A DNA stretch of 51,270 bases, from positions 1-51,270 of the forward strand of contig JBILGU010000018.1 in the NCBI GenBank assembly GCA_044350805.1. The letters run 5' to 3'. The stretch comes from UBA6136 sp044350805. Lineage in GTDB: Bacteria > Pseudomonadota > Gammaproteobacteria > Methylococcales > Methylococcaceae. This document shows, in pieces, positions 31,618 to 41,022 of the stretch. The notes under the pieces were generated by a model, which saw nothing but the letters and a program-made list of their open reading frames with translations, did not search any database and was not told the DNA's origin. Position 1 is the first letter of the stretch. Each line of letters opens with the position of its first letter. A program made the position numbers and the translations under genes.

Positions 31618-32334
31618 TCAGGAGTCTGTAAAGGAATCGAGACGATAGCCAAATCCGCGAACGGTCTTGATCAATTTGGGTTCGTGACCTTCATCAATCT
31701 TCTTGCGCAGCTGGCGGATGTAGACATCCACGACGTTGGTCAGCGGGTCACTGCTGTAGCCCCAGACCTGCTCCAAGATACGCGCCCGACTCACCAGTTT
31801 TCCGCCGGAAATCATCAGAAGTTCAAGAAGGTTGTACTCCTTCGCGGTGAGCTCGATGGGGCGACCGGCCCGAGAGACCTCATGGGTTTGTCGGTTCAGC
31901 AGAAGATCTGCGACCTCAACCTCAGGATTTTCCCCGCCATACTCCATTTCAGCGCGCCTCAGGAGGGCTTCAACCCGCGCCAGAAGCTCTTCGAAGGAGA
32001 ACGGCTTGGTCATGTAGTCGTCGGCACCCGACTTGAGCCCCTTGACCTTGTCGGGAATGGCATCGCGCGCGGTCAACATCAGGATGGGCGTGGTCACGCC
32101 TTCAGACCGGAGCTGCTCACACACCTGTTGTCCATTGATGTCCGGGAGCCCGATATCAAGGAGGATTGCTCGGAATTGGGGATCGCGCCCAGCGAGAAGT
32201 CCCTCGCGCCCCGTCGGCATGATCTCCACCAGATAACCCTCAGCGCGAAGGCCGCGACTCACAAAATCAGCGATCCTGGGATCATCTTCAATCATGAGAA
32301 TTTTACGGAGACCTTGGAGTGGTTGATTCATCAT
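31618..32334 (-). CDS. OmpR-family response regulator
   Basis: The 238-residue protein has a receiver domain (residues about 11-125) with phospho-acceptor Asp60 (ILLDIGLPD), acidic pair Glu/Asp (MIEDDP), Thr in LTARD and Lys in TKPFSFEEL. The winged-helix DNA-binding domain (about 140-235) has RPIELTAKEYNLLELL, VVDVYIRQLRKKI and VRGFGYRL. The open frame extends upstream into the kinase gene. The ATG pair at 32334/32331 with GGA nine bases before is the right start. It is the last gene of the sensor operon and is presumably phosphorylated by the kinase just upstream. Confidence 0.92.
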   Translation of the reverse strand: MMNQPLQGLRKILMIEDDPRIADFVSRGLRAEGYLVEIMPTGREGLLAGRDPQFRAILLDIGLPDINGQQVCEQLRSEGVTTPILMLTARDAIPDKVKGLKSGADDYMTKPFSFEELLARVEALLRRAEMEYGGENPEVEVADLLLNRQTHEVSRAGRPIELTAKEYNLLELLMISGGKLVSRARILEQVWGYSSDPLTNVVDVYIRQLRKKIDEGHEPKLIKTVRGFGYRLDSFTDS

Positions 32335-32347
32335 GATTTTTCCAACG

Positions 32348-33925
32348 CTAAGTGGGCGTGACAGAGAGAAGGGGAAGCGATAAGGAGAAGGTGGATCCCT
32401 GGCCGATCTTACTTTCGACGGTAATCTTGCCGCCATGCTGGGAGATGATCGAGTGCACCATGGCCAACCCAAGACCTAAGCCCTCAGGCCTGAGGCTTCG
32501 CGCATTCTCTCCCCGAAATCGGCGCTCGAAGATGCGTCCCATATCTTCGGCCGTCATGCCGATGCCCTGATCCTTCAGGGTGATCACGGCCCACTCGCCA
32601 AATAAGTCGAGAGTCAAGGATGTCAGGGTGTCCGAAGGCGCATAGCGACAGGCGTTGTCAGCCAGGATGAGGAGGGCCTGACGAAGTCGGTTTGGATCGC
32701 CAAGGATCCATGCGGGATGCTCTGGCAGCATGATTTTCGTATCGATCCCCGCAGCTTCGGCAAGAATCTTAAGATCCAGATAGACCTCCGATAAAAGATC
32801 CTTAAGATCAATGGGGCGGTTTTTGGCCTCGTCCGGATTGCGGGGCTCGGAACGGGCTTCGGCCAGAAGGTCATGGACATGATCCCCCAACTGGACCGAG
32901 AGATCGATGATTCTTTGAAGGGCTTGACGATAATCGTCTGTGGGGGTTTTGGGATTTCTGAGTGCAATCTCGGCTTCGCCGCGAATGACGGTGATCGGCG
33001 TCCGAAGTTCGTGGCTGATATCGGCAAGAAAGGCCCTTCGATCCTGGTCCATGCGGAAGAGGTTCTGGTTTAGATCGAGGAGTTCCTGTGTCCTTTCGGT
33101 CACACGCGCTTCAAGACGATCTTGTCGCTCCTCAAGAGCCTCTCTTTGCTTTTGAATCTTCTCGGCCATCCGATTGAAATGGCCGGCCAAGGTGCTGAAC
33201 TCATCATCCCCGGTTAATTGGACGCGGGCAGAAAGATTGCCATTGGCGATTTGTTGGGTTCCTGTCATCAGCGCAAGAATGGATCGGCTGAGGCGGCGCG
33301 AGAGGAGAACCCCGCCGTAGAGACTGATCAGCGCCGCTGCAGTGCCATCCAGAATCGCAAGCCAGCGGGATCGATCAATCAGAGTATCGACTTCCGATTG
33401 GGCTTGGGTCGCTCGCTCCCGATGTTCACGCAATGCCTCATCCATGAGCGGCTGAAACTCCTGATCAATGCGATGGCTTGAATAAAGGGTGAGTCTTTCA
33501 CGGGCCTCGCCATGCTGCCCTTGCTTTCGAAGCTGCTCAATGTCATGAAACTGATATCGGCTGTCATTGAGAAAAGCACCGATCTTGGCGATTCTGTGGA
33601 GCTCATCACGATCCCCAGGGTGGCTTTCAGCCAGGGTCAGAGTGGCCTCACGGAGGTTGCTTAACGCTTCCGTTAGCCGTTCACGATCCAGGCTTTCGGG
33701 GTTGAGCGGTTGAAATGGGTCCACGGTAAGACCTTCAATTTCGCTTTTGAAGTACCGATAGGACTCGTGTGCGAGTCGCTCATAGCGTTCATAAGCCGCG
33801 GCGGCATGCCGGTAGGTTTCGAAATTCTGATTCACGTTCTCAGCTGCCCAGTAAAGGGCGGCCGAGAGCGTGATAACAAAAAGAACCGCAATGGCGCTGA
33901 CCACCGCCAGCCAGACCCTGAACAT
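32348..33925 (-). CDS. Transmembrane sensor histidine kinase
   Basis: The 525-residue kinase has TM1 (about 5-27), a largely helical periplasmic domain (about 28-187), TM2 (about 188-208), a HAMP linker (about 209-262) and a coiled coil. HisKA follows, with the phospho-histidine in ADISHELRTPI (about 304). HATPase_c has the N box DNACRYAPS (about 423), G1 DQGIGM and G2 GLGLGLAMV. It is complete. The helical periplasmic domain is of the four-helix-bundle type. It begins four bases after the lipoprotein gene and ends 13 bases before the regulator, so the set is one transcript. The signal is unknown. Confidence 0.92.
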   Translation of the reverse strand: MFRVWLAVVSAIAVLFVITLSAALYWAAENVNQNFETYRHAAAAYERYERLAHESYRYFKSEIEGLTVDPFQPLNPESLDRERLTEALSNLREATLTLAESHPGDRDELHRIAKIGAFLNDSRYQFHDIEQLRKQGQHGEARERLTLYSSHRIDQEFQPLMDEALREHRERATQAQSEVDTLIDRSRWLAILDGTAAALISLYGGVLLSRRLSRSILALMTGTQQIANGNLSARVQLTGDDEFSTLAGHFNRMAEKIQKQREALEERQDRLEARVTERTQELLDLNQNLFRMDQDRRAFLADISHELRTPITVIRGEAEIALRNPKTPTDDYRQALQRIIDLSVQLGDHVHDLLAEARSEPRNPDEAKNRPIDLKDLLSEVYLDLKILAEAAGIDTKIMLPEHPAWILGDPNRLRQALLILADNACRYAPSDTLTSLTLDLFGEWAVITLKDQGIGMTAEDMGRIFERRFRGENARSLRPEGLGLGLAMVHSIISQHGGKITVESKIGQGSTFSLSLPLLSVTPT

Positions 33926-33929
33926 GGGG

Positions 33930-34622
33930 TTAGGGCGTTAGTCCACGATCCATCGATTTCTCGAGGTTTCTGATCGCTTCGAGTTTCTTGCGCGCGACAT
34001 CCTCTGGCGGAGGCGCCGGCAAGGGGATTTTGGATGGGTCCTCTTGAGGCGAGGTTTCCCGGTCTGTGCCCTCTGGTTTTCGGCGACTTCCGTTCCCGTT
34101 CGATTTGCTACGCGCTTTCTTTTGCGCCTGGATCAGCGCGTTATTTTGGCTCTCTTGTCGCGTGATCAGTTGTCGGGCCAGATTTGCGAACTGCCTTTGA
34201 TCTGTCGACGTCTCCGGATTTTCCAGTAGTGCATTCAGTTTTTCCTGAAGCTCTGGAGACGGGCTGCAATTGGCGAGAAAGATCTGGCCTGCGGCCTGAT
34301 GCAAGGTCAGGCCGCGGGAATCATTTTTCTTCTCTTTGTCGGAGAACTCCATCTCGCGGCAGATGGCCAGCCTTGCAGAATCCGGAAGCATGCCAAAACG
34401 GTTTGTAAACTCCACCAGACCCTCAAGATCCGAGCGAGAGTAATCAAAGGGATCTTTGGGGGTGGGGAATGGGGCTTCCACCTTTTTTGGGGCGCAGGCC
34501 GAGAGGTTCAGGGCCACGAGGGCCATCACCAGCATTCCGCTCAGAGGGGTCGCCTGAAGCTTAATGAGGGGGCTCCCCTCACACAAAGAGAGACGCGCGA
34601 AAATGAATTCAGTGTTCATCAT
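33930..34622 (-). CDS. Lipoprotein of a two-component operon
   Basis: The 230-residue precursor has a lipobox LSAC (Cys43 from the first ATG) after a hydrophobic stretch (GMLVMALVALNL). The n-region is long, so the true start may be internal. The mature part is helical with a Cys pair (AICREME, ANCSPS), a Lys/Arg/Gln-rich coiled section (QNNALIQAQKKARSK) and a Pro/Glu-rich linker. The gene lies between the orphan sensor and the kinase. In enterobacteria the lipoprotein QseG (YfhG) is likewise encoded between the GlrK/QseE kinase and its regulator and links it to the outer membrane. A similar role is inferred from position only. Confidence 0.65.
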   Translation of the reverse strand: MMNTEFIFARLSLCEGSPLIKLQATPLSGMLVMALVALNLSACAPKKVEAPFPTPKDPFDYSRSDLEGLVEFTNRFGMLPDSARLAICREMEFSDKEKKNDSRGLTLHQAAGQIFLANCSPSPELQEKLNALLENPETSTDQRQFANLARQLITRQESQNNALIQAQKKARSKSNGNGSRRKPEGTDRETSPQEDPSKIPLPAPPPEDVARKKLEAIRNLEKSMDRGLTP

Positions 34623-35274
34623 GGGTGGAGGGTGGGTGAGGAGAGCGTTTTGTCCAGCGGTACATGAGCGCCATCACGGTCAGGACCGAAAGCAGCGCCA
34701 GGCCATTTTGGAATTCATAATCCTTGAGGTGCTGCCTTGAGACGCTGACATTTTTCTCCAGGGCACCGCGCGCCTCGGCATCCAGCCGCATGGCCAGGGT
34801 CATCGTCCGCTCGCTGAAGTCTGCAAAGGCTTGATCAAGGCTTGGAGGAACATTGGTATGGCCCTCAAGGCCCTCCATCTGACGATGGATCAAGGACTCT
34901 TCTTCCATCAGTTCCTGAACGATCAGGATGACCTCGGGATCAAGGATCAGGTGTGCCAGTTCATCCATGGACTTTTGATAAGCCATGCGAGATTTTTCGT
35001 AGGACTCTCTTTCATACGGTTCCCTGATACTGGGGTCTGAAAGCAGGATCACCAGCCTGGCCTTGCGTTCCAGTTCTGAACTCCTCTGGAGGATGATGCC
35101 GATGAGCCGCACCTGTTCTGCCATCTGAACCTGAATATCGGCAGTGGCGACGATCAGTCGTTCGGTCATCTGCCGCGCAGAAAAGACTGCAAATCCCCAC
35201 AGGGCAAGGCACAAGATTCCCGCCAGGATCATTGGACTTAAGGTGGAGGGCTGCCAGTGAAAACGTTGTCTCAT
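34609..35274 (-). CDS. Two-TM four-helix sensor protein without an output domain
   Basis: The frame opens at 35472, but the ATG at 35274 (MRQRFHWQPS) gives a clean membrane protein of 221 residues. TM1 is about 15-36 (MILAGILCLALWGFAVFS), then about 150 residues of amphipathic helix in the periplasm (ERKARLVILLSDPSIREPYE, MEEESLIHRQMEGLEGH), and TM2 is about 192-211. It ends after a short basic/His tail. This matches the sensory half of a GlrK/QseE-like kinase (a conserved Arg-x4-LxDP-like segment) with HAMP and kinase domains absent. It overlaps the lipoprotein gene by 14 bases. It may work as a co-sensor for the complete kinase of the same operon. Confidence 0.65.
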   Translation of the reverse strand: MRQRFHWQPSTLSPMILAGILCLALWGFAVFSARQMTERLIVATADIQVQMAEQVRLIGIILQRSSELERKARLVILLSDPSIREPYERESYEKSRMAYQKSMDELAHLILDPEVILIVQELMEEESLIHRQMEGLEGHTNVPPSLDQAFADFSERTMTLAMRLDAEARGALEKNVSVSRQHLKDYEFQNGLALLSVLTVMALMYRWTKRSPHPPSTHDEH

Positions 35275-35890
35275 GGTGACATCTTGACACCACTTGGCGA
35301 ACCATGAAATGAAAGGCCCGAATTTACGAATCCAAAGGCGGGTGAAATGAGGTGGATGTTTCGACTCGGGAGAAGGCATGACAGGTCCAAAAGGGTGGAT
35401 TTCTGCCCCTTCTCTTTCTCCAGACGAAGGTGGTCGGCAGTGTTCCGGGGATGGGTTCGCGTGCCTTTTCAATGGCGACGTGCAAACTTTTTCGTTTAAA
35501 AAAACCTGCAGGTGCGGATGACCTCATGCAATAACTCCCCTGGATCAGTTTGCGGGGAGCCAAGGGGTTCCTCGTGACCTGGAGTGATTCATGAGAAACC
35601 GGGCCATCCAACAAAAGCACAGATCTTCAGGGCTTTGGTGAAGCGTGACTTTAGATCGACTGCTGAGGGGGTGGATACTCAGTCGATCACGCTGCAATCA
35701 GGAGCCCGCTGAAGACCCTGCCGGCGAAGACCGAACGGGATCAACTCCCCCCGCTGGACATTCGGGAGTTCTCAATCCCCTGCTTTTGGCACCTGCAGGA
35801 ACACTTTGCCCGAGATCCATGCTAACGACAGAAAATGAGAGATTCTTGAGGTCAAAGATTAGGATTAGATGAAAATGGCGTCTCGCCTTT
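35275..35890. other. Gene-free stretch upstream of the sensor operon
   Basis: I support no gene in these 616 bases. They hold the promoter region of the reverse sensor operon and the downstream region of clcA (stop 35891). A large imperfect hairpin at 35642-35693 is listed separately. A 75-codon forward ORF (35645-35872) overlaps it, lacks a ribosome site and has no family features. Confidence 0.4.
35642..35693. repeat. Long imperfect inverted repeat
   Basis: The outer arms AGCGTGA (35642-35648) and TCACGCT (35687-35693) are perfect. Inside, TCGACTG-CTGAG pairs with CTCAG-TCGA across a GGGGGTGGATA loop. It could be an operator or an RNA structure, but no T-run supports a terminator. Confidence 0.45.
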
Positions 35891-37180
35891 TCACTTTTTT
35901 TGATAGATCGAGCGCGGATGCAATATACGGCTCAAATACCCTGCGATGAGCGCACTCAGAATTAAGGGAAACACGAGATTTGCATCCAGTGTCATCTCAA
36001 AGATCATCAAGATAGCCATGATGGGCGCATGGGACGTTCCGGCCAGAAAAGCCCCCATGGCAACGGCACTGAAGTAGACAGGATCTGCACCGATGCTCGG
36101 AAAAAGGAGCGTGAGCGCGGATCCAAAAAGCCAGCCTGAAGAGGCACCCAGCAGCAATGTCGTCGTGAAAACGCCTCCGATGGCGCCAGAGCCGACGGCA
36201 AGAAAGGTCGCGAGGATTTTCATGCCAAGAATCATGGCCACCTGCATGGGGTCCTGTGGTTGGCTCAATAAGGATTCGACCACTGAGTATCCGTTGCCCC
36301 AGACCTCCGGCGTTTTCAGTGAGAGCAAACCGATGCCCAGGCCTCCTAAGGCGAGCTTTAGAGGGGTCGGGAGATGGATATGGTCAAATGCCTTGCGACT
36401 CCACTTCAAGCCAATCAGGAACATCGGGGCTAAAACCCCGCAAAGAATCCCCAGAACGATCAGAGGGATCAGGTCGACCTCCTGGGTCAGCATGATGTCT
36501 CGACTGGTAAAAATCGGGGATGCACCAATCCAGTGACGGACCACGAGAGTAGACGTGAAGGCCGCGATGATGAGTGGGCCCAGTACCTCTATGGCAAGGG
36601 TTCCTGAGACGATTTCCGCGATAAAAAGGGAGCCAGCCAGGGGCGTGTTGTAGGCGGCAGCCAGTCCTGCCGCGCCGCCGCAGCCCACCAAAAGGCGCAA
36701 GCGCTCCGGAGCCATCCGTCCTTTCTGACCCAGCACGGAGACCAGCATGGCAGACAGTTGGACCATGCCCCCCTCCCGGCCAATCGAGCTTCCGGAGCTC
36801 ACGCTGAAAAGGGAAGAAGCTAACCGGATCAGAGTTGCCCTAAAGGGTAAAGCGCCATCATTGGTGCGAATCGCTTCGAGGTAGTCCTGTCCCGTTTTCC
36901 CACCAGGATAACGGCGGGCGATCGTCAAAAGAATGCCGGCAAAAAAGCCGCCCAGCGTTGGAATCAGGAGACGATCAAATCCATCCAGGGACTCTGCAAT
37001 CGCAACGATGTCTCCGCAGGTTCGGGTCAGGGAGTGCGTGAGCCAGATGTTGGCCTCTCGGTAGGCTGCCGACGAGAGTCCGCCGATCAGACCGATCAGT
37101 ATGGCCCAACAGATGGCATCAATGCCGTGGCGGCGTGAAAAAGTCAGCAAGGCGGAGACAGTAAGGATACGACAGGGCAC
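35891..37180 (-). CDS. ClC-family chloride channel/antiporter
   Basis: The 429-residue membrane protein has the ClC motifs: GSSIGREGGMVQL (the gating Glu, about 139), GCGGAAGLAAAYNTPLAG with the conserved NTPL, and GSGAIGGVFTTTL. It most resembles the ClcB-like bacterial group. The usual GxFxP motif reads GVFTT, a small deviation. The start is a GTG at 37180, as no in-frame ATG is available. It follows the cysB stop by 6 bases, so it is read from the ppc-cysB-clcA strand. Acid-resistance or anion-proton exchange is the known role of the family; CysB linkage could suggest anion handling, but this is inference. Confidence 0.85.
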   Translation of the reverse strand: MPCRILTVSALLTFSRRHGIDAICWAILIGLIGGLSSAAYREANIWLTHSLTRTCGDIVAIAESLDGFDRLLIPTLGGFFAGILLTIARRYPGGKTGQDYLEAIRTNDGALPFRATLIRLASSLFSVSSGSSIGREGGMVQLSAMLVSVLGQKGRMAPERLRLLVGCGGAAGLAAAYNTPLAGSLFIAEIVSGTLAIEVLGPLIIAAFTSTLVVRHWIGASPIFTSRDIMLTQEVDLIPLIVLGILCGVLAPMFLIGLKWSRKAFDHIHLPTPLKLALGGLGIGLLSLKTPEVWGNGYSVVESLLSQPQDPMQVAMILGMKILATFLAVGSGAIGGVFTTTLLLGASSGWLFGSALTLLFPSIGADPVYFSAVAMGAFLAGTSHAPIMAILMIFEMTLDANLVFPLILSALIAGYLSRILHPRSIYQKK

Positions 37181-37186
37181 GGCGGT

Positions 37187-38161
37187 TCAGCGAATCGGAA
37201 GATCCATTGATTGGTAAAGGGCATCGAGTTCTTTGCGATCCCGGGTCTGCATGGCGTGGTTGATGGTGTCGCGGTCAAGATGCGGGGCGAACAAGCGGAT
37301 GAAGTCGTAAAGATAGGTCCGAATGAACATGTCTCTTCGAATCGCAAGCCGGGTCGTACTCGGTTCAAAGAGGTGTCCGACCTCGAGTGCCACAAGGTCG
37401 GCATCTTCCCGCGGATCATGCGCCATGTGTGCGACGATGCCGATGCCAAGACCCAGCCGGACGTAGGTCTTGATGACGTCCGCATCGACCGCCGTGAGGG
37501 CAAGCCTGGGGTGCAGGCCTTTGGCATCGAAAGCCCGGTCCAATTGGGATCGGCCGGTAAAGCCGAAGGTGTAGGTCACGATGGGATATTCCGCAATGGC
37601 TTCGAGCGTCAGCGGCGTGATATCGATCAAGGGGTGACCTTTGGGGACCAGAACACTTCGGTTCCAACGGTAACAAGGCAGGATGACCAGATTATCAATC
37701 GCGTCTGAAGACTCAGTCGCAATCGCGATATCCACTTCACCGCGTGAGGCGAGTTCTGCAATCTGGGTCGGGGTGCCCTGATGAATGGTCAGCCGGATAT
37801 TGGGGTAGACCTGCATGAACTCGTTCATGACCTTGGGAAGGGCATAACGCGCCTGGGTATGGGTTGTTGCAATCGAGAGCACCCCGGTCGTTTGATCCAG
37901 GAACTCATCGGCAATCTGGCGAATGTCGCGAGCCTTGGCCAGGATCTCCCCCGCGACCCGGACCACTTTCTCCCCGCCCTCAGTGAGTGCGATGAAGTTC
38001 TTGCCGTTTCTCACGAAAAGGTCAAAGCCGAGCTCTTCTTCAAGAAGACGAATTTGCTTGCTCACCCCCGGTTGCGAGGTGAACAGGCTATCGGCAGCAG
38101 CAGAGACCTTGAAGCCATGCTGTGCAACCTCCCAGACATAGCGGAGCTGCTGTAGTTTCAT
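37187..38161 (-). CDS. cysB: CysB-type LysR transcription regulator, copy 1
   Basis: CysB activates sulfate assimilation genes when its inducer (N-acetyl- or O-acetylserine) signals sulfur need. The 324-residue protein starts MKLQQLRYVWEVAQHGFKVS and has the LysR HTH (about 17-60, LFTSQPGVSKQIRLLEEELG). The periplasmic-binding-protein-like domain follows, with ATTHTQARYALP and IHQGTPTQIA (the sulfate-pocket region of CysB). It is 59 bases downstream of ppc and 6 bases before clcA. A second close paralogue sits at 46379. Its effector-domain signature ADVIKTYVRLGLGIGI is shared by both. Confidence 0.93.
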   Translation of the reverse strand: MKLQQLRYVWEVAQHGFKVSAAADSLFTSQPGVSKQIRLLEEELGFDLFVRNGKNFIALTEGGEKVVRVAGEILAKARDIRQIADEFLDQTTGVLSIATTHTQARYALPKVMNEFMQVYPNIRLTIHQGTPTQIAELASRGEVDIAIATESSDAIDNLVILPCYRWNRSVLVPKGHPLIDITPLTLEAIAEYPIVTYTFGFTGRSQLDRAFDAKGLHPRLALTAVDADVIKTYVRLGLGIGIVAHMAHDPREDADLVALEVGHLFEPSTTRLAIRRDMFIRTYLYDFIRLFAPHLDRDTINHAMQTRDRKELDALYQSMDLPIR

Positions 38162-38220
38162 GGGCAGAGTCTGCGCGAAGCCCTTCTGGTTTGCAATCAG
38201 TCGCTTCTCGCTTTCGTCCT

Positions 38221-41022
38221 TTAACCGGTGTTTCTCATCCCTGCCGCGATGGCATTAATCGTTCGAAGCAGGGGTTTGATCCAGGGGCTCAAGGCGGGGT
38301 CATCTGGCGAACTCTCGCGCACTTTTCGAATGAGGATGACCTGAAGGAAGTTCAAGGTGCCAAGGTATTCTTCCCTGCGCGCAAGGGAGTCTGAGAGCTC
38401 CGGAGAATCTGCAAGCAGCCGATCCGATTGGGCAACCTTGAGAACCCATTCAACAGATCTTCGATGTTCCTCGTCGATCAGCTCCCAAATGCGCGCTCCG
38501 TTTTTCGGATCGACACAGAGCCCTGCATATTCTCGCGCGATGGCCATATCGGCTTTTTGCAGCGCCATTTGCGCATTGCTCAGAAGATTCCTGAAGAAGG
38601 GGAATTCCTCATACATGGTTTTCAAAAGATGAATGCGTTCAGGATGTCCTTTGCACCAGTTCTGAAGACTGGAGCCAATGCCGTACCAGGCAGGAAACGT
38701 TTGCCGGGATTGCGCCCAACCGAAGACCCAGGCAATGGCCCTGACAGAGTATTTTGAGCGGTCTTTTTTCTTGCGATGCGAAGGGCGCGAGCCGATGTTG
38801 AGTTGCCCGAACTCCCCAACGGGTGTCGCCTCGTAGAAGTAATCCAGAAAGCCTCGGGTATGTTCGGTCAGCTGGCGATAGCTCTGCTCGCCCAAGGAGG
38901 CCAATTCGGCCATCACTTCAAGATGGTGAGGGAGACTTTGCGGGATGTCTTGAACCAGGCTCAAACTGGCCTTCATCAATCCTGTAATGCCCATGGTCAG
39001 CTCATAAATGGCTGTTTCCATGTTGTTGTAGCGATAGAAGAGGGTCTCGCCCTGTTCGGTGAACTTGATCTGGCCACGAACCGAATCCGGCGGCTGGGCA
39101 AGGATGGCTGTGTGAGTTGGGCCGCCGCCGCGGCCGACCGTGCCGCCTCGGCCATGGAACAGGCGACAGGAAATACCCCTCTGGTCAGCAATTCGAATAA
39201 CCAGTTCCTGCGCCCGATAAAGGCCCCAGGCAGAGGCCATGATTCCCCCGTCCTTACAGGAGTCTGAATAGCCCAGCATGACCTCCTGAGAATCCCCGGA
39301 TGCATCCAGAAGGGCTCGATAGACCGGCTGGTCCAAAAGGTCATTCAGAACGCTTTCGATTCGGTTGAGATCGTCAATCGTCTCAAAGAGGGGGCTAATG
39401 CCGACATGGCTGAACCACTGGCCACCAATGCGTCCAGCCAGGCCACACTGAATTGACAGCAACATGACCTCGAGAATGTGGCTTGCATGATGGGTCATTG
39501 AGATGACGTATTTGCCAAAGCAATCTGCACCGACTTCTCCCTGCATGCGACGCATGGTCTCGAAGACTTCCAGTGTTTCACGCGTACTTCTTGAAAGTTT
39601 GGAGCGATCGAACAGGAGTCCTCCTGGTGCGTTGATCGCTTCGCCAAGAAGCGCCAGTCGATCTGCTTCATCGAGACTTGCGTAGTCGATGCCCAGTCCC
39701 TGATGGAGAAGCTCTGCAACGGCCTCACTGTGGCGAGTCGACTCCTGACGCACATCGAGCTGCATCAGGTGGAAACCAAAGGTCTCGACCAGGCGGATCA
39801 GGTCATGGAGATCCTGATTGGCGACATCGGCATCCCCATGTCCCCGCAGAGAATCATCAATCAAACGAAGGTCCGCCATGAACTGCGAGGCTGAGCCGTA
39901 GGCCTTGGTCTCGGGGCTTTCAAGATCTCCGGCAATCAGTTGCTCGATCCGACGCAAGGACCGTTCCATGCGGTAACGCATCAGGACCAGCTTGTGGCGG
40001 TAGGGCTCCTGCAGGAAGGGTTTCTCAAGACTTCGGCAGGCCTCGCCCAGGTCGATCCGGTCCGACTCAAGCGAATTCAGGAACTCTTCGGAGAGGTCGC
40101 AAAAGCCGTAGGAGTGGGAGAGTTGTCCGCGAAGATTTTCAAGGCGGCGGACATATTCCTGAAGGATGGTCTTTGACTGAAGTCGAATGGCGAGTGCGGT
40201 GGTCTCAGGGGTCACGTTGGGGTTGCCATCGCGGTCGCCACCGATCCAGGAGCCAAACTTCAGGAAGGTCGGAACCCTGACTTTACTGAGAGCCCGTTCC
40301 CCATAAATGTCTCTCAAGGAATGTTCGAAGTTCCGATAGACCCGGGTGGTGGCATGAAAGAGAGAAAGGGGGAAATAGAAAAGACCGGTGTCAATTTCGT
40401 CGGTGACACTCATGCCATGGGCGCGAACTTCGTCGGTTTTCCAGAGGAGCTGGACCTGCGTTTGAAGTCGCTCGAGGGCCTCTTTTCGAAAGTAACCTTT
40501 GTATCGGCCACTGCTCAATTCATCATGCGACACAAACACATTTCTCAAGGTCCCCTTGACCGTGCGACGCTTGGCCTCGGTCGGATGTGCCGTCATCACC
40601 GGGAGATAAAGAAGTTGATCGAGCAGGGCCTGAAGTTTGTCGACGGTGACGCCGGATTCTCTAAACTGTGCCAGCGTATGATGGAATGAGCCTGACCAGA
40701 AATGGCCCCCACGCTCCGCTTTTGCCCGGCGCTTTCGAAGGTGAAACGATTCCTCGGTAATGTGCAGCAAGCTGAAGTAGTGGTTGAAAATGCGGACGAC
40801 ATCGCTGGTGGTTTCGATGTCCATCCCATCAATCATTTGTTCCAAGGCTTTTCGTGCCTTCGGTGAGCCATCGGATCGAAAGTCACCAAAAAGGCGCTGC
40901 AGTTCCTCGACCTGTTGTGCCACATTTTCCCGTCCTTGTGACTTCATGACTCGGGTCAGAACGGAGGTCATCACGCGAACGGAATGTCTCAGTTCACGTT
41001 CTTCCAAACTCGGCTGGCTCAT
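38221..41022 (-). CDS. ppc: Phosphoenolpyruvate carboxylase
   Basis: Ppc carboxylates PEP to oxaloacetate, replenishing the TCA cycle. The 933-residue protein is of normal bacterial length. It has the catalytic His motif MTAHPTEAKRRTV (about 149), the GYSDSCKDGG Lys motif (about 587), the mobile loop FHGRGGTVGRGGGPTH and the C-terminal Asn-Thr-Gly (RNTG) that closes the active site. The start ATG is at 41022. It is read away from cysT, across a 314-base control region. Its pairing with cysB may just be shared strand, but oxaloacetate/aspartate supply is relevant to an autotroph or methylotroph. Confidence 0.96.
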   Translation of the reverse strand: MSQPSLEERELRHSVRVMTSVLTRVMKSQGRENVAQQVEELQRLFGDFRSDGSPKARKALEQMIDGMDIETTSDVVRIFNHYFSLLHITEESFHLRKRRAKAERGGHFWSGSFHHTLAQFRESGVTVDKLQALLDQLLYLPVMTAHPTEAKRRTVKGTLRNVFVSHDELSSGRYKGYFRKEALERLQTQVQLLWKTDEVRAHGMSVTDEIDTGLFYFPLSLFHATTRVYRNFEHSLRDIYGERALSKVRVPTFLKFGSWIGGDRDGNPNVTPETTALAIRLQSKTILQEYVRRLENLRGQLSHSYGFCDLSEEFLNSLESDRIDLGEACRSLEKPFLQEPYRHKLVLMRYRMERSLRRIEQLIAGDLESPETKAYGSASQFMADLRLIDDSLRGHGDADVANQDLHDLIRLVETFGFHLMQLDVRQESTRHSEAVAELLHQGLGIDYASLDEADRLALLGEAINAPGGLLFDRSKLSRSTRETLEVFETMRRMQGEVGADCFGKYVISMTHHASHILEVMLLSIQCGLAGRIGGQWFSHVGISPLFETIDDLNRIESVLNDLLDQPVYRALLDASGDSQEVMLGYSDSCKDGGIMASAWGLYRAQELVIRIADQRGISCRLFHGRGGTVGRGGGPTHTAILAQPPDSVRGQIKFTEQGETLFYRYNNMETAIYELTMGITGLMKASLSLVQDIPQSLPHHLEVMAELASLGEQSYRQLTEHTRGFLDYFYEATPVGEFGQLNIGSRPSHRKKKDRSKYSVRAIAWVFGWAQSRQTFPAWYGIGSSLQNWCKGHPERIHLLKTMYEEFPFFRNLLSNAQMALQKADMAIAREYAGLCVDPKNGARIWELIDEEHRRSVEWVLKVAQSDRLLADSPELSDSLARREEYLGTLNFLQVILIRKVRESSPDDPALSPWIKPLLRTINAIAAGMRNTG

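Noticed and set aside
35645..35872. 75-residue forward ORF in the gap before the sensor operon
   Set aside because: Overlaps an inverted repeat, lacks a ribosome site and reads as low-complexity sequence.
40321..40689. 122-codon forward ORF opposite ppc
   Set aside because: Antisense to the conserved N-terminal part of PEP carboxylase around the HPTEAK motif.
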